Positions 22,776 through 34,501 are shown, counted from the stretch's first letter. The stretch is DNA of 64,000 bases from Apodospora peruviana (GCA_033439685.1 JAUEDM010000002.1:6138001-6202000), one strand, 5' to 3'. Notes: a model not told the origin generated them from the sequence alone. Translations and numbers: made by a program.

Positions 22776-23629
22776 ATGCGTCTACTCTCCCTCACCCTAT
22801 TCGGAATTGGCTTCATGATGGCCACTGGTGTAAGAGGCGCACCGCAAAGCATCATCCCGCCGGAACAGGTGGAGGCACTCTGCCGAGCCAGCGAGAGGGC
22901 GTACACGGGGCCGCCGATGCCTCGAATTTTGACGCCTACCTTATCGGGCACCGGGTGCCCGTCGGGCGGGAAGATTGGCAACAACTACATGGGAAAATGG
23001 AGCTGCAGCCGCGACTACGATGTGCAGCTTCTCATTCCGGACTTGAACGTTGCGGCCGAACCCGGGAGCATCGCCAAGGCCGATTGTGCCATCACCTTCC
23101 ACGTCGACAAACTCGGCCCCGGGTGGCAGCTCTCGCTGTGGGACGGCGTCTTGGATGTGGATGCCGAGATGGCGCGAGGCAGTGAGCTGCGCATGAAGGG
23201 CAGCGCGAAATGGGGAGGGTTAACCAAGGGGGTGAGAGTCTCGAGAATACCTTCAAGTTACTTGTCTAGGTACTTATTATGGCTACTACATGTACTGGCT
23301 GACACCAAGAAATTGGCGATAAACAGACTCAAGGTGGTTCAAGGTCCGGCTTCAACCCAACCAACGGCCCCACCGTCAAGTACAACAAATGGGCGGCGAC
23401 CATCAACTTCGGGACGGGCCCGACGACGAACCCCTTCTCGCCGTGCGCCAGCGCTAACGGCGAGGTCGGGAACCTTACTCTCACGTACAGCCTCGAGGCG
23501 GACGCCCGCTCTTCGAGTGGACCCGCCGCCATGAAGGCCGGTTCCTGGACCGACAAGGGCTCGGGCGTGCCGGTCCAGATCGAAAATGCCGCGACGCTGA
23601 ACCTCAAATGGCTTATCAGGGAGTGCTGA
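22776..23629 (+). CDS. secreted DUF4360-family protein
   Basis: Small secreted protein of unknown function. Exons 22776-23231 and 23327-23629 join in phase across a 95-bp intron to 252 residues. A signal peptide (MRLLSLTLFGIGFMMATGVRG) is present. Family features: the GTGCPSGG motif after the signal, DYDVQLLIPDLNV, ADCAITFHV with a conserved Cys, SPCASANGEVGNLTLTYSL, and the terminal LNLKWLIREC, which matches the characteristic L.W..C end of DUF4360. The four-cysteine pattern suggests two disulfides. DUF4360 proteins are common in fungal secretomes, with no established activity. The ATG at 22776 was chosen because it starts the signal peptide. Confidence 0.82.
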
Positions 23630-24370
23630 TGAGAATAGTGCCGAAGGATAGGGGATAAAGAAGGTTTGGGATCCGACGTGCTGCGGTGCCGAAACGCGTT
23701 GGAAAGAGGACTCTACTGAGGACAGAGGCTTAGATAGAAATGGGGGGCTGGACGAGTTTGGAGGAGAGTGTCGGAGAACAAACACGAAAGTTGGTTACGG
23801 CTGGGAGAGGAGGACAGGGACGCCGCGTGCCTTGAAAGTAGACATGTCGAAGTGCTAGCCCTCAATTATGTCGAGGTACCACAAACAGATACGGAAACAA
23901 CATGCACGGCACAGCCAGCCGGTCTGTTTTGCCAATCTTTTACAGCCGCAGGGGCATCCACAGTATTGTGGAGGTGATTATCTGCTGGGACACGTAGTGA
24001 ATACGGACTGCATCGTTGGAGGTAGGTGGTCGTTGTGGAACTACTGGCTCTAACTAACTAGGAGGCGGGCATGAATCTGGCAAGTATGTAAGTTCGGTGG
24101 GATGGATCAATCTAACAACTGAGCGGTAGCCACAAATTTATGTTCGTGGCTGGCCTTCCATAGCGTTTTATATTCCTTGTTTGCTATTCGGGGAGGGAGT
24201 TGATTGACAATCAGGCTGGTACATACATGTAGCCAAAACCTGGATTCCGACAGGAGGTGGTTGGTTGTTGTGAAAATTCTGGATCGGACTACCTCATAGT
24301 CACCCCAGCCCCTACAACATTTTCGATCCAAGTCCGGATGTGATATAGAACAGTGTAGAAAACATAATAC
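23630..24370. other. intergenic, convergent
   Basis: A 740-bp spacer between the convergent DUF4360 and AA9 genes. Contains short chance frames only. Confidence 0.55.
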
Positions 24371-25189
24371 CTAATTACCCTGCCAAACCTCGGGCCCAGG
24401 CGGCGTGTAAGTCGTAGTCTGCCAGCTAAAGATCAACCCAGGCCCTCCAGATTTATACGCCCCGGGGAACGCAACCAGCGGCCCGGGGGACCCGTTTCCA
24501 CCTCCAGTGACCTCGACCTGCGCACACGCCAAATAGAACTGAGCACCTCCGGCGGACTGGGCCTGGTGCAGCGCGATGCTTTCCACTCTCACCAGATATT
24601 TGCCGCTGGGGACATTCTTGGGGATCGTGAAGCTGACGACTTTCTTATCTGATAACCCCCAACATCACATCAGTATGTTATTTCTTTTCAACCAATCTCA
24701 CTCGTTCGAGTAGCTTACTGTAAGTCGGCCAAGTAAACCCGCTCGTCTTGCCCGTTGGATTCGTGCCATCAATAACCGCGGCCTTGAACCAGACGTTGCC
24801 CGTCGCTTCCCACGTGTTGATGTCTTTGCCCTCGGGGACCCGGGCCATGTAGAACTGCACAGGACCCGGATGGGTGACGCCCTGGTCGGCCACGAAACCG
24901 AGTTCTTCGCCTGCCGTAATCGTGGCGGTGCCCTTGCCTGCCTGACGTTGGAAGCACCGGATGTCTGCTGAGTTAACGTCCGTGACGCCGTGGTCGTCCT
25001 GGTAGTTCTTTGTCATGCGGATGGATTTCCATTCTGTCGCTTCGGTCTCGCCGTTGATTACCAGTTTGGAGAAGCGGTCTGTTTTTTTGCGTAGGTGTTA
25101 GGATGTGACATATGGAAAAAGGGGCAACTGTGCTTACAATGCGCCTGCACAACGGCTGCCATTAGCAGCACGAGAGTCGTGGGCTTCAT
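24371..25189 (-). CDS. AA9 lytic polysaccharide monooxygenase
   Basis: Secreted copper enzyme that oxidatively cleaves cellulose or related beta-glucans. Exons 25189-25138, 25078-24719 and 24648-24371 join in phase to 229 residues. The signal peptide (MKPTTLVLLMAAVVQA) is followed directly by His, so cleavage would expose the N-terminal His of the histidine brace (HYRFSKLVINGE). The second brace His is in GVTHPGPVQFYM. The axial Tyr with its partner Gln is in AGGAQFYLACAQVEV. Cysteines near IRCFQRQ and LACAQ probably form the usual disulfide. There is no carbohydrate-binding module; the protein ends shortly after the catalytic domain with PPGPEVWQGN. Regioselectivity cannot be read from sequence. 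Together with the GH3 xylosidase this indicates plant cell wall degradation. Confidence 0.93.
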
Positions 25190-26387
25190 CTTAATTTCTG
25201 GCTATCGCTATCGTTTAAAAAGAGGAAGATGCAATTCAGTCAGTGGGAGAGCATCCTGAGCATCAAAATACCTAGAGAAGCAAAAGGTCATATATGTATA
25301 TTTAAGTCTGCTGCCGTGCAACGATGCCGGTAGATGACTTTACACATTCGGTCATCAGAGCAAAGAAAGAAATTGCCGATTGGTAGAAGCTGTGATTAGC
25401 CTGTTGTTTGTGGGGAAGACGAACTGTCATTGCTGGGTGTCGTGCTCGCAGCGGCTTCTGTAGTACCAATGACCTATATGCGGTAAAATGGAACAATCTA
25501 CTGTAGTCGAGCAAGACTTTCTCCGTCACGGGCGTACGGCATCTTTTGACTGAACGTTGGACACGTGATGAGGAGGAGCGGAATATGTCCGTTCAACTCA
25601 CCTTACACTGAGATGCTCACCTATCTAGATCATGATGATATTGGGTATCCCTTAGGTATAAGTACAGCCTTGCATATCGTATCACCGTCATGTTTGAGGT
25701 CTAGTGGATGTGATGAGAGTGAGGCACCCATCCAAGCCGAGATGCTGTTTATTTTTTCTTGATAGTCCTGCCCTTTGCTTCCCTCCATAGTGGATGTCAA
25801 GCGGAGAGCACTAGAAGCGGAAGAAGCAAAACCAGAGACACGAAATCTTAGCCCCGGTCAGGATCAGCTGACGTTACAAAAGAAGTAGTAGAATGACTCG
25901 TTCTATAACCTCAATCCCAGTTCTCGAAACTACAGTAGAATATCCGGTCCAGTGGCGGCTTTCAGTGCTGACTTTGACGGTGTTATGTGAAGATGAAGGC
26001 AAACATGTCAGCTACACGCCGAATCAGCGGTAAGACACCGACGCCAGTGCGACTGTAGTCGGGACGAGTACCACCTTCCCGGTTGTTCCCCAAATGTCAC
26101 GGCATGCACACTGCTGGGTTTTCCGTCCGTCCAAAACCCGGGGTGCACCGTGGCATTCGGTCGTCGGTCGGTACATTGTATCACGCCGTGGCCGAGCAAT
26201 GATATGTAGGACAAAAGCTGAATATGGGTACTTATAGGCTGATATAATCATTCTCTTGTTCCCCGCACACATTGGCTGACTTTTCTATCTGCCTTTGGTA
26301 GTTTCGACGACGAACTAGGTGAACGGTCCTACCAGCAACTCTGACATTGAAGACATATGTTGATACTTCCTTACACTTTATGATTCT

Positions 26388-26428
<41 letters not shown>

Positions 26429-26566
26429 TCTCTGGGAACAAAGGCTCTACGAGTAGACCATTGCTGACAGGGCTATCGGGCGACGATATTGGATATAAAA
26501 ACAGACAGTCGTCTTCTCATCACGGTCGTCATCTTGGGATACAGCCACGTACACGCCAACCATACC
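25190..26566. other. intergenic, divergent promoter region
   Basis: About 1.4 kb between divergent AA9 and amidohydrolase genes, so it should contain both promoters. It has a (TG)18 microsatellite. No gene is supported. Confidence 0.55.
26391..26426. repeat. (TG)18 microsatellite
   Basis: Perfect dinucleotide repeat about 140 bp upstream of the amidohydrolase start codon, probably in its promoter. Confidence 0.97.
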
Positions 26567-27685
26567 ATGGCGAGATTGTTCTTCTACAGAAGCCTGTTAT
26601 TGGCTTCTTTGTTACTTGGAGAGCAAACATGGGCTTCAAGCAACGACGACCTCATGTTCATCACAATCGAAGAACACTGGGTCTCACCAGCTCTGACCCA
26701 ATCCTTCGAAGCAAACCCAGCAGCCCAGCTCAACCACATCAACAACACCGCTCCGGGGGACGACTTCCTCCCGCGCATCCTCGACGTCGGGCCTTTGCGA
26801 TTAGCCAACATGACGGCCAACAACATCCGCAAACAAGTCGTCTCGCACGTGAGCGACCCTGCGGTCCTAGACCAGCCGAACCTTATCAAACAGGCAAACG
26901 ACCAGCTCGCCGCCGCCATCGCCAACAACACTGACCGGTTTGCGGGATTCGCTTTTCTGCCGATGGTTTTCCCGGAACTCGCAGCCGCTGAACTGGAACG
27001 ATGCGTCAAGAAGCTGGGGTTCGTGGGTGCATTGATCGACACCCATCTCAACAACCACACCTTCTACGACGGCGCCGCTTATCGTCCGTTCTGGGCGAAA
27101 GCGGTAGAACTCGACGTACCTATTTATTTACATCCGACTTTCCCCAGACCGGAAGAGTTCCTCAACGCCGGCGCAGGTATCTATGCGCCCGCCAGTCCGT
27201 CCGACTTTTCGCTTGAGACTGCCTCCCATTTGGGTACGACTGCGTGGGGATGGCATCAAGACGTGGGACTTCATTTCCTGCGCCTTTATGCGGCCGGCGT
27301 GTTTGAAGAGTTTCCGACCCTAAAGATTGTGTTAGGGCATATGGGCGAGATGGTGCCGTTCATGCTTGAACGGGCCAACGTCTTCTTGAGTGGGAACAGT
27401 AGCAGACTCAGTCTGATCGATACTTATGCCAGGAACGTGTGGATCACGACTGCCGGGTTTTTTAGTCTCAATCCGTTGGGTACGGTCCTGCGGAATACCA
27501 AGATTGATAGGATTTTGTATAGTGTGGATTATCCGTACGGGAACAGTGTTTCGGGCAAGATGTTTATGAACAACTTGAAGGAGAGTGGGCTTGTGAGCGA
27601 GGCCGAGTGGGAGATGATTGCGTATAAGAACGCTGAGGCGTTGTTGAAGCTGAAGAAGCGGATGGGAACTAAATCTCAATCATGA
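26567..27685 (+). CDS. secreted amidohydrolase / metal-dependent decarboxylase (ACMSD-like)
   Basis: Intronless gene of 372 residues. The family is the amidohydrolase-2 (TIM-barrel) group that includes 2-amino-3-carboxymuconate semialdehyde, gamma-resorcylate and 2,3-dihydroxybenzoate decarboxylases. Landmarks are the early metal site FITIEEHWVSP (with Glu-x-His where hydrolases have His-x-His, as in the decarboxylases), VPIYLHPTFPRP, IVLGHMGEMVPFMLER and the late Asp in RILYSVDYPYGN. A signal peptide (MARLFFYRSLLLASLLLGEQTWAS) points to secretion, which is less usual for this family. Several NxS/T sites are present. The start at 26567 is chosen because it begins the signal peptide; another ATG lies 78 bp upstream in frame. 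A role in aromatic acid breakdown is likely, but the substrate is unknown. Confidence 0.85.
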   Translation: MARLFFYRSLLLASLLLGEQTWASSNDDLMFITIEEHWVSPALTQSFEANPAAQLNHINNTAPGDDFLPRILDVGPLRLANMTANNIRKQVVSHVSDPAVLDQPNLIKQANDQLAAAIANNTDRFAGFAFLPMVFPELAAAELERCVKKLGFVGALIDTHLNNHTFYDGAAYRPFWAKAVELDVPIYLHPTFPRPEEFLNAGAGIYAPASPSDFSLETASHLGTTAWGWHQDVGLHFLRLYAAGVFEEFPTLKIVLGHMGEMVPFMLERANVFLSGNSSRLSLIDTYARNVWITTAGFFSLNPLGTVLRNTKIDRILYSVDYPYGNSVSGKMFMNNLKESGLVSEAEWEMIAYKNAEALLKLKKRMGTKSQS

Positions 27686-28003
27686 TACTAATTGAGGGTT
27701 GACACATAACTGCATGTAGTTATCTTCGGTTCTTTCTTGTGTGGTAAATAACACAGTTCTCCGGTCCGGGAGAAAAGATGAAGCTATTCCCACTTGGAGC
27801 TGGAGTGGATCCGATGTCGCTGAGCTTGAGCACGGGCCAGTAAATTAAGCTTTACAGGGGCCGAAGCACCGAGCACGCGCTAAATCGCCCACCGCCGCAG
27901 CGCCAACCTCTCCCCTCAACGAACCGTGAACCGTGAACCGTGAACCACCACAACTCCAACAATCCCAAACCACAAACCTCAATACCATCAAACCACCGCC
28001 AAT
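27686..28003. other. intergenic
   Basis: A 318-bp spacer that holds the amidohydrolase 3' end and the promoter of the dynactin p25 gene, including three tandem copies of GTGAACC at about 27927-27947. Confidence 0.6.
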
Positions 28004-28676
28004 ATGTCTCGAAGACCGCCGCGAGGAGAATACATCGAGACGGACACGGGCAACAAAGTGGCGCGTAAGGCTACGCTCGTGGGCACGCAAAACATCATGC
28101 TGGGTGGCAAGACCGTCATCCAGCCCGAAGTTATGATCCGCGGCGACCTCGTCCGATCCGTCCCCTCTTCCTCATCCTCCGCCTCTGCACCGGGCAGCAA
28201 CACCGCCGTGGCGATTGGAAGGTACTGTTTCCTCAGCCGGGGCTGCTGTCTGCGCCCGCCCGGTCGGCTTTACAAAGGGTATGCAATTCTTGCTCTGTCT
28301 CTCTGTGTGTGGAGTTGGACAAAAGCTAATAATAGCTATTGGTATGCTGGGCAGAGCGTTTACGTACATGCCCCTACGAATGGGCGACCACGTCTTCGTC
28401 GGTTCTCAGTCTGTCGTCCAGGCTGCCTCGGTCGGAAGTCACGTACATATTGGGGCCAAGGTGGTGGTGGGCGAGTTTGCCATCATCAAGGACTATGTCC
28501 GCATACTGGATGGGTCTATCGTGCCGCCGAATATGGTTATACCAAGCTTTAGTGTTGTTGCTGGGCAGCCTGCAAGAGTGATTGGCGAGGTGCCGGAGGG
28601 CGGGCACGAGGCCTTTGAGCTCAGGGACCTGTACAAGACTGTGGGGAACAATCCGCAGCCGGCGGCACCGTCTTGA
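28004..28676 (+). CDS. DCTN5: dynactin subunit 5 (p25)
   Basis: Pointed-end subunit of dynactin, the dynein activator, needed for endosome-type cargo binding. Exons 28004-28278 and 28355-28676 join across a 76-bp intron to 198 residues. The N-terminus (EYIETDTGNKVARKATL, then GTQNIMLGGKTVIQ and IRGDL) and the later segments (PLRMGDHVFVGSQSVV, HIGAKVVVGEFAIIKDY, ILDGSIVPPNMVIPSFSVVAG) match the left-handed beta-helix hexapeptide repeats of p25 closely. A Ser-rich insert (SVPSSSSSASAPGSN) in a loop is fungal-specific. Acetyltransferase activity is not expected; the fold is structural. The gene is a housekeeping singleton with no linked partner here. Confidence 0.93.
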
Positions 28677-29881
28677 GAGAGATCCGCGGGAAATGGAGGG
28701 CAATAACATGTTATGGTCTGATCATGGTTGCGCCCTCTGGTCCATGGCTTGACGACTTGCCTAGGTACTCTGCGAGCTGCGGCAAAATCAGCAGAGGAAG
28801 GATCAAAACGGCGCGCCCCCGGGACAACAGTCAGTTTATCGCATCTTTGCCTAGGCCTGAATTCTCGTTGCGGACTCGCTGACGCCTCCGGCTGGACTCG
28901 GGACATAGGAAGCAACTGCATCAGCGCCCATCACCAGTCCATCAGCAGCGGCGTTTGCCATGGGCAAAGCATGCGCTTCTGGAAGCACGCTGATGTTTAT
29001 ATTGCAATATCGACTTGGGATGAATCGCGCTTTTATTCGCAGAGCGGAATATGATCGATGACCGGACTCTAAACAGGATCAAGCCGCTCCCGTCCGTCGC
29101 TGATGATCTGATGGCGTGTGATGATCTTAGCGTCAATGGAACGGCTTGGGCGAGCAGCTGCTTGGCATTCCTAGGGTGCTCCGGATGTACAAACGGATAC
29201 GGACATCAGGGAAGGGCTTAGTATTACTCCCGTGAAGTCGAAGTCCCAACAGCATCCAAATATCTCCCCCCTTGAGGCTTGGTAGGGCTGGGATGAAGGG
29301 ACCAATGGTATACGGCAGGAACCGTTGTTTATGCACCTTAGTACCGGGCGGGCGTAGACACAAAACGGGCGGGTGTCTATGCAAGGGTCAACCGTGACGT
29401 CGCACCCGCCACTAGCAAAACGCCAAGCCTCTGGTACACCCCCCAATGGCGGTCGGAAATCGGGCCAACAGCCCAAGTATGGTTTGGAAAATTGGTAGCC
29501 TTTATGCCAATGGATTGATTCATGGTTGCGTATTTTGATGTGTGTCGGTTTCACAGAGAGGTTGAGATTTGGGTTGTTGAATTCAGCAGTATTTATTTCT
29601 GGCATCGCAGCCATCACTGACTGGCCTTGTTTCGAAGCTCCATGAGCTGGCATATATCATCACGGGTCTGCCACATGACTTTCTTTCTACACAATACACA
29701 GCCATGCAGCAGAAACAATGCCTAGGTGCTACTCTCTTTCTTCTCGCCGCCGCCCTTTTCAGCCGACAGGTCGAAAACAGCGTCCATCCCTTCCAACACA
29801 ACCATTTCTCATAGTCACAGCAACTCAACCCAACAGAGCAGCAATGACATCAACAGCTTCGCACTCCAAATCCAAGAGGAC
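28677..29881. other. intergenic
   Basis: About 1.2 kb with no supported gene. CCTAGG-type motifs occur at about 28759, 28852 and 29720. In-frame sequence continuous with the next gene extends upstream to 29726, so part of this may be coding. Confidence 0.5.
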
Positions 29882-30642
29882 ATGGCCTGCTACGCCCTCC
29901 CCTACGGAGCCATCGGCACAGTCTCGCACGTCCTGACCTTCTACAGCTCCTGGTGCTGGGCGGCCGGCCGCGCCCCGCTGAAGCCGTGGACGGCGCTGCA
30001 CATGGTCAAGCTGGACGCCGCCATCTTCGTCGTCTCCTTCATCGTCAATTTTGCCCTATCCGTCGCCACGCTGGTCCGCTGCCAGGGCACCGCCGAGCTG
30101 CAGTGCGTCGCAGTGTGGAAGCTCTTCCTCGGCGTCACAGCCTTCGCCATGGAGCTGTTCGGCGGCGTCTGGCTGCCGCGCGTGGGAGGCGAGAAGGGCG
30201 GATTCGGGTCAGGCGGTGGTCTGGTGACGGTGTGGACGCTCTTTATGGTCCCATACATGCTCAGCTCCATCGCGGGGATCGGCGGGCTCGGAGCGGCCGT
30301 GTTCAAGTACAACGATTCGGTCCGTTATTCTTCCGGGGTGAGGCCGCTTCCGGGTTGGCTGTGGGTGTGCACGTTTTGCGTTATTGTCGTCATGGGGACT
30401 ATCATCTTCGCCATGGCGGTGGCGCCTCTCTTTCTGGAGCATGTCATGGACGATGGCAAGGTCTGGCGGACCGTCAAGGGCCTTTTTTGTTACCATGATT
30501 TGTGGTCAATGCCATCTATTCCGACTGGGCGCTCGCGTTTCTCGCCGACGATATGGTTGGCCAGGGGAAGAGTGACGCGGGGCATCAGGCGTTGGCTTGG
30601 GTTTACTTCTTTGCGAAGCGGCTGCCTATGTTGGGCTTTTGA
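29882..30642 (+). pseudogene. multi-pass membrane protein with a frame break near the 3' end
   Basis: Unrecognised fungal membrane protein. The frame starting at MACYALPYGAIGTVSHVLTF (29882; an upstream start at 29726 is also open) contains about six hydrophobic helices, including AAIFVVSFIVNFALSVATLV and WVCTFCVIVVMGTIIFAMAV. After the segment around 30480-30500 the coding quality moves to another frame (stop at 30642), which reads SDWALAFLADDMVGQGKSD and WVYFFAKRLPMLGF, a C-terminal signature I associate with this type of fungal membrane protein. One missing T in the TTT at 30499-30501 would join them. No splice site pair fits. It lies beside another membrane protein gene in the same orientation. 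If the indel is real, the gene is a young pseudogene; otherwise it is a sequencing error. Confidence 0.55.
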
Positions 30643-31186
30643 GAGGTTATTATGTGAGCAGGACGATATTACTGTTTTTGGTGGTCAGCAGTGTACTGTT
30701 TGCTTGGAAACATAGTTGGTTAAGTTTGAAGTTGCCAAAGAAGCCGTTCGGAGTCCCAGCATGGTTGTGTGAAGCGCCCTTCTTGCGTGTTGGAGCAGTG
30801 CGATGTCTGGACCTTGGAAATGAAGTCAGCCCTGAGTTGCATGGCGTCAAGACTGCAGTGGGTGATTTGGTTTTGAAATACGGAAGACAGCACGGTGATT
30901 GGACAAAACTATCAACCTAGAGCTATTGTCGGCACTGCCACTCAATATTAGGGCGATAAGACATTTTCAAGCAGTGAAGCACAGGTGTGAACGCCACATT
31001 ATGCAAGTTACACACCATCTTTTATTTCCTCTTTCATACAAAAAAAAGACTCCGCCTATCCGATATCCAACCGGGGTCTCTGTCTTCTCCACAACTGTCA
31101 CATCTATCGCTTCTAGCTGATATTTTGCCCCTGCCTTTGCGTGTTGGACAAATACAAAATCCTGAACCTTGCGCGGTGTTAGCATT
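30643..31186. other. intergenic
   Basis: A 540-bp spacer between two same-strand membrane-protein genes. No gene, only short frames. Confidence 0.5.
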
Positions 31187-33317
31187 ATGCGAGGGCTGCT
31201 TCATCTTATTTGTCTCGCCACGCCATGTATCGGCATCAAGTTCAGCGAATGCAAAAATCGAACTCTTGGGATCTTGGAAAGGAACTTAACATATAACGAC
31301 ATTAATCGGGTAAACATTGATGGGTATCTCTACAGAGGACCGGTTTATGGAATGAACCAGGAATATGCGCGTGCGAACAGAACGAACTTTACGGACTACC
31401 CAACGTTGAACCTCCAAGGTACCTAATGAGAGTGCTTAACTGGGGTGGAAAACTTTACTAACGACTTTATACAGGTTGTAAGGCGATATGTAATGACCCG
31501 GTACAATGGTACTGGAACGAAGAAGAGCAGTCGGTTGCTCTGAGCGTCGTGTCGAACTGGGTTCTACCAATCGTGGCACTGCTGGCCGCCCTCCCGTACG
31601 ACTCTCTTCACGGCCGGGGCCCGGACAAAACAGAACCCTGGTACCGTGGCCGCGTCTTCCGTACCCTCGGAGCATTGTGCAACTGGCTCGGGTCTCCGCA
31701 GACTGCTCTCACGGCGACCCTATTCAACATCCACCAGATGCGAGCCTGTCTCCGGGCAACACGGCCAAGCGGCCGTGGGATCGCCGGCAACGGCGACCTT
31801 GAGCGGCTGAAGATGGATGCCTACTACGTCCTCAGCTGCCTGGGCCAGTTCCAGCTCAGCGAGGATCCAAGCCACGTTTTCCTCGAGATACTGGCCTACG
31901 GACTCTTCCGCCCGATCGTCGGCGTTGGGGGAGAAGCCGGCTTCACGCCAAAACATCCAGAAGTTGAGGGTCGTGTTGAAGATGCGGAAACCATGACAAC
32001 CGAGTTGCTGCGAGAAATGGCTTTTCACCTGCGGATGCTGAGGCGGCGGGGGGTGTATCCGGCCATGATCAACGTCCTGGTCTTCTTCATCGCTTTTGCC
32101 GTGTCGCTCGTTTTAGCTTTTCGCGACGTCGGAGAGGCCACGACGGGACACGTTCTTACTCTTGGTGTCTTGGTTAGCTGGCTGCCCCTTCTTGTTCTCT
32201 TCACCATCCTCGACCGCAATCCCGTTTCGGCTGATCGAAGCAGGCAAGTTATTCTCACTTCCTACAAGATCCCATTCTCAATTAGTTCTAATCGGCTCAT
32301 AGGAAACTGCTTTCTCGGTGGATGTGGAATGTGAACGCAGTTCGTCTGTGGGCCCGCGGTGAATCTGACAACCAAAACTGGTGGTCGCAGGCAAACGAGG
32401 ACAGGAGACAAAATGCTTGGGAGGAAGCTGCCAACGATGACCAAAGACACGACGACAATCATGAACTAGTAGTCAACGGCGGCGGCGAGGAGCATCTGGT
32501 TCCCTTCAACATCGAAATCGGCGAGTTTATTGGCCAAGGACGACGACTCGGGTATAATGGCTTCGCATATGCCGTGCTAGGGAGTGTCTACGCGGGATCT
32601 GGAGATCAGAGGAGGATGCGACCGCTTGGCTCCGTCACGGAAGCCAAAGCCCCCAAGGATATGGCCGTATGTGCAAAAGATTGGTTGAGAACTGGCAGAA
32701 AACGCCTGCGCCCAGGCTCGTGGTGGCTCCTGGCCTTTACATCACTCGCACTCGTCTGGCTGTTCGTCGGCATGGCCATCATGATGTCCTACAACACCCC
32801 GACCGTGGGCTTGGCCTGCCGATCCGGTGTTTACCTCCTGTACGGGCTGCTGAGCACATTCACGTGGGTCGTGCGCTTATTCCCAGCTTCCAACTACCCC
32901 AGGTTTTGGCTCAAGGTTGTTTGTCATTGCGTCAACGTCTTGACGACCCTAGTTCTCTTTTTTACCGTCTTTGCCACTGTGAGTTTGCAACGCTCATTCT
33001 CTTTTCAGTGCATGAAACAGGAATCAAGTTAATAAGCTGACGAATCATAGTTTAGCGGCATCTACCAGAACTGCGTCTGTCAGACTGGAATCTCGGGCTA
33101 CATGGACTTTGAAGATGCTCGCTTTTATCGCGACCCCAATCATTTCGATGTTGAGGTGTGGTGGAAGAGGGGAGCAATAGTTGCAGGCATACCGCTGCTC
33201 ATTTGCTCCATCATAAGTATTGCGCTGCTGCGATCTCTCAAGCCGTTGTGGCGGGCGTCGGAACAGCAGAACCCTCCTACCGACGCGAGCCACGCCAACA
33301 TGATCTGGCTGATATGA
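31187..33317 (+). CDS. large fungal membrane protein of unknown function
   Basis: Exons 31187-31418, 31475-32243, 32303-32978 and 33051-33317 join in phase to 647 residues. A signal peptide (MRGLLHLICLATPCIG) leads into a short Cys-containing ectodomain (FSECKNRTLGILERN, CKAICNDPVQWYW), then helices near VALSVVSNWVLPIVALLAAL, YPAMINVLVFFIAFAVSLVL, HVLTLGVLVSWLPLLVLFTI, WWLLAFTSLALVWLFVGMAI and GAIVAGIPLLICSIISIALL. A hydrophilic 100-residue cytoplasmic-type loop separates two blocks of helices. I do not recognise a transporter or receptor family. The second intron (32244-32302) uses a GC donor in the context AG|GCAAGT, the usual form of GC-AG introns. No GT alternative keeps the frame. Confidence 0.75.
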
Positions 33318-33489
33318 GCACGGTCAGTCAGCGGCCGCGTATGGGATCACCTTTGCTCATGGAGAATCAGGGTAATGTCAGGATAAAATACTTAGCTATA
33401 GCTCACCCCAGCCCAAGGATCCGAACCGAAAAAGGAATTTTTGTGTGCCTAGATTCGTCTCATATTAACAGGTTTGAGGACGTTGTCCA

Positions 33490-34086
33490 TTACTTCCCCG
33501 CAGCAGCCCCTTTAGACCAAACCGCCTCATCATACTCGTCCATCCATTGCACATATTCATGGCCAGCATTCGCCCAACCGCGGACTCCCCCCAGCAGAGC
33601 CAGACTTTGCATGGTCGTGTCGTTTACCTCAGGTTTGGCGAGGTGATCTGCAAACCAACGCGCTGCTCTGCTACCGCGACCTGTAGACGAGCCTGCTCCA
33701 ATCCGTCAGTCGGTCCACCCAAGCAGAGAGGGAGAGGAGGTGTGTTACGTACCGCAGTACCAAATGACTTTCCGTACACCAGAAGCCTTGAACAGATTGT
33801 AAACCGTTGCTAGGGTCGGATAGAGGCTCTGAGCGGGGAGGTTGATGGAGCCGCGGATCGTGCCGCCCTGCAACACAAGAGTGTCAGTCATGAAACAGGT
33901 TTTTCGGTGGGTTTGGTAACGGACCTCGAAATCATTGCGACGAAGGTCAACGAGGACAAAGTCCCGACCGGGCACAGATACGTCGCTCTTGAGCATCTCC
34001 AAGACCTCCTCTCTGGAGATGTTGACCAATTCAGACTGCGGTTCAGGGTAGGCTGCGTACCATGGGGAGGGTGCCGGTTGCGTCAT
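33490..34086 (-). CDS. rhodanese-like Cdc25/arsenate-reductase-type phosphatase
   Basis: Small rhodanese-fold protein of 159 residues. Exons 34086-33925, 33867-33753 and 33692-33490 join in phase. Motifs: FVLVDLRRNDFEGGTIRGS (rhodanese CH2A-like region), INLPAQSLYPTLATVYNLF, and the active-site loop WYCGSSTGRGSR, a Cys-x..-Arg loop longer than that of sulfurtransferases and like those of the Cdc25/Acr2 group. The C-terminus ends in GWANAGHEYVQWMDEYDE. Acr2-type enzymes reduce arsenate; related fungal proteins are phosphatases. No arsenite pump is linked. Both introns were placed by phase and by restoring the FEGGTIRGS and CGSSTGRGSR motifs. Confidence 0.82.
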
Positions 34087-34501
34087 AGTGGAACTGTGAA
34101 TGTGACAAAAGGTCTGTTTCCTTTACTGTTCTCTTTGGTTCCGGGGCTTTCTCGAAGTTATGGTACTAGAACTGACTTGGGAGTTCAACTTGAAGTTTCC
34201 TTTTGTCCCCGCAGTATCACAGACCATTGACGTGCTTGTTGGTGCTTCTACCCCATATTTCCCCAAACGGGGGTGGGACGGCATGGCATGTCACTGCTTA
34301 GATATGATTGGCTGTCTTCGTTCCAATCCCCGAGGTCAGGGCCCGCAACATGTACTCACGCTAGGGATGGACAGCTGCACTAAAAGGTACTACCGTACAC
34401 TGCTGTAGGTATTCCAGCCCAGGCCATTGATCTTTTTGTTACATATTTAAGGGGAGGTAGTCCTTTGGGCAGGTTGTACCTGCCTGCAGATTAGCGCCAA
34501 C
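34087..34501. other. intergenic, upstream of LINE
   Basis: A 415-bp stretch that may include the 5' untranslated part of the retroelement (from about 34440). No target-site duplication was found by eye. Confidence 0.45.
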
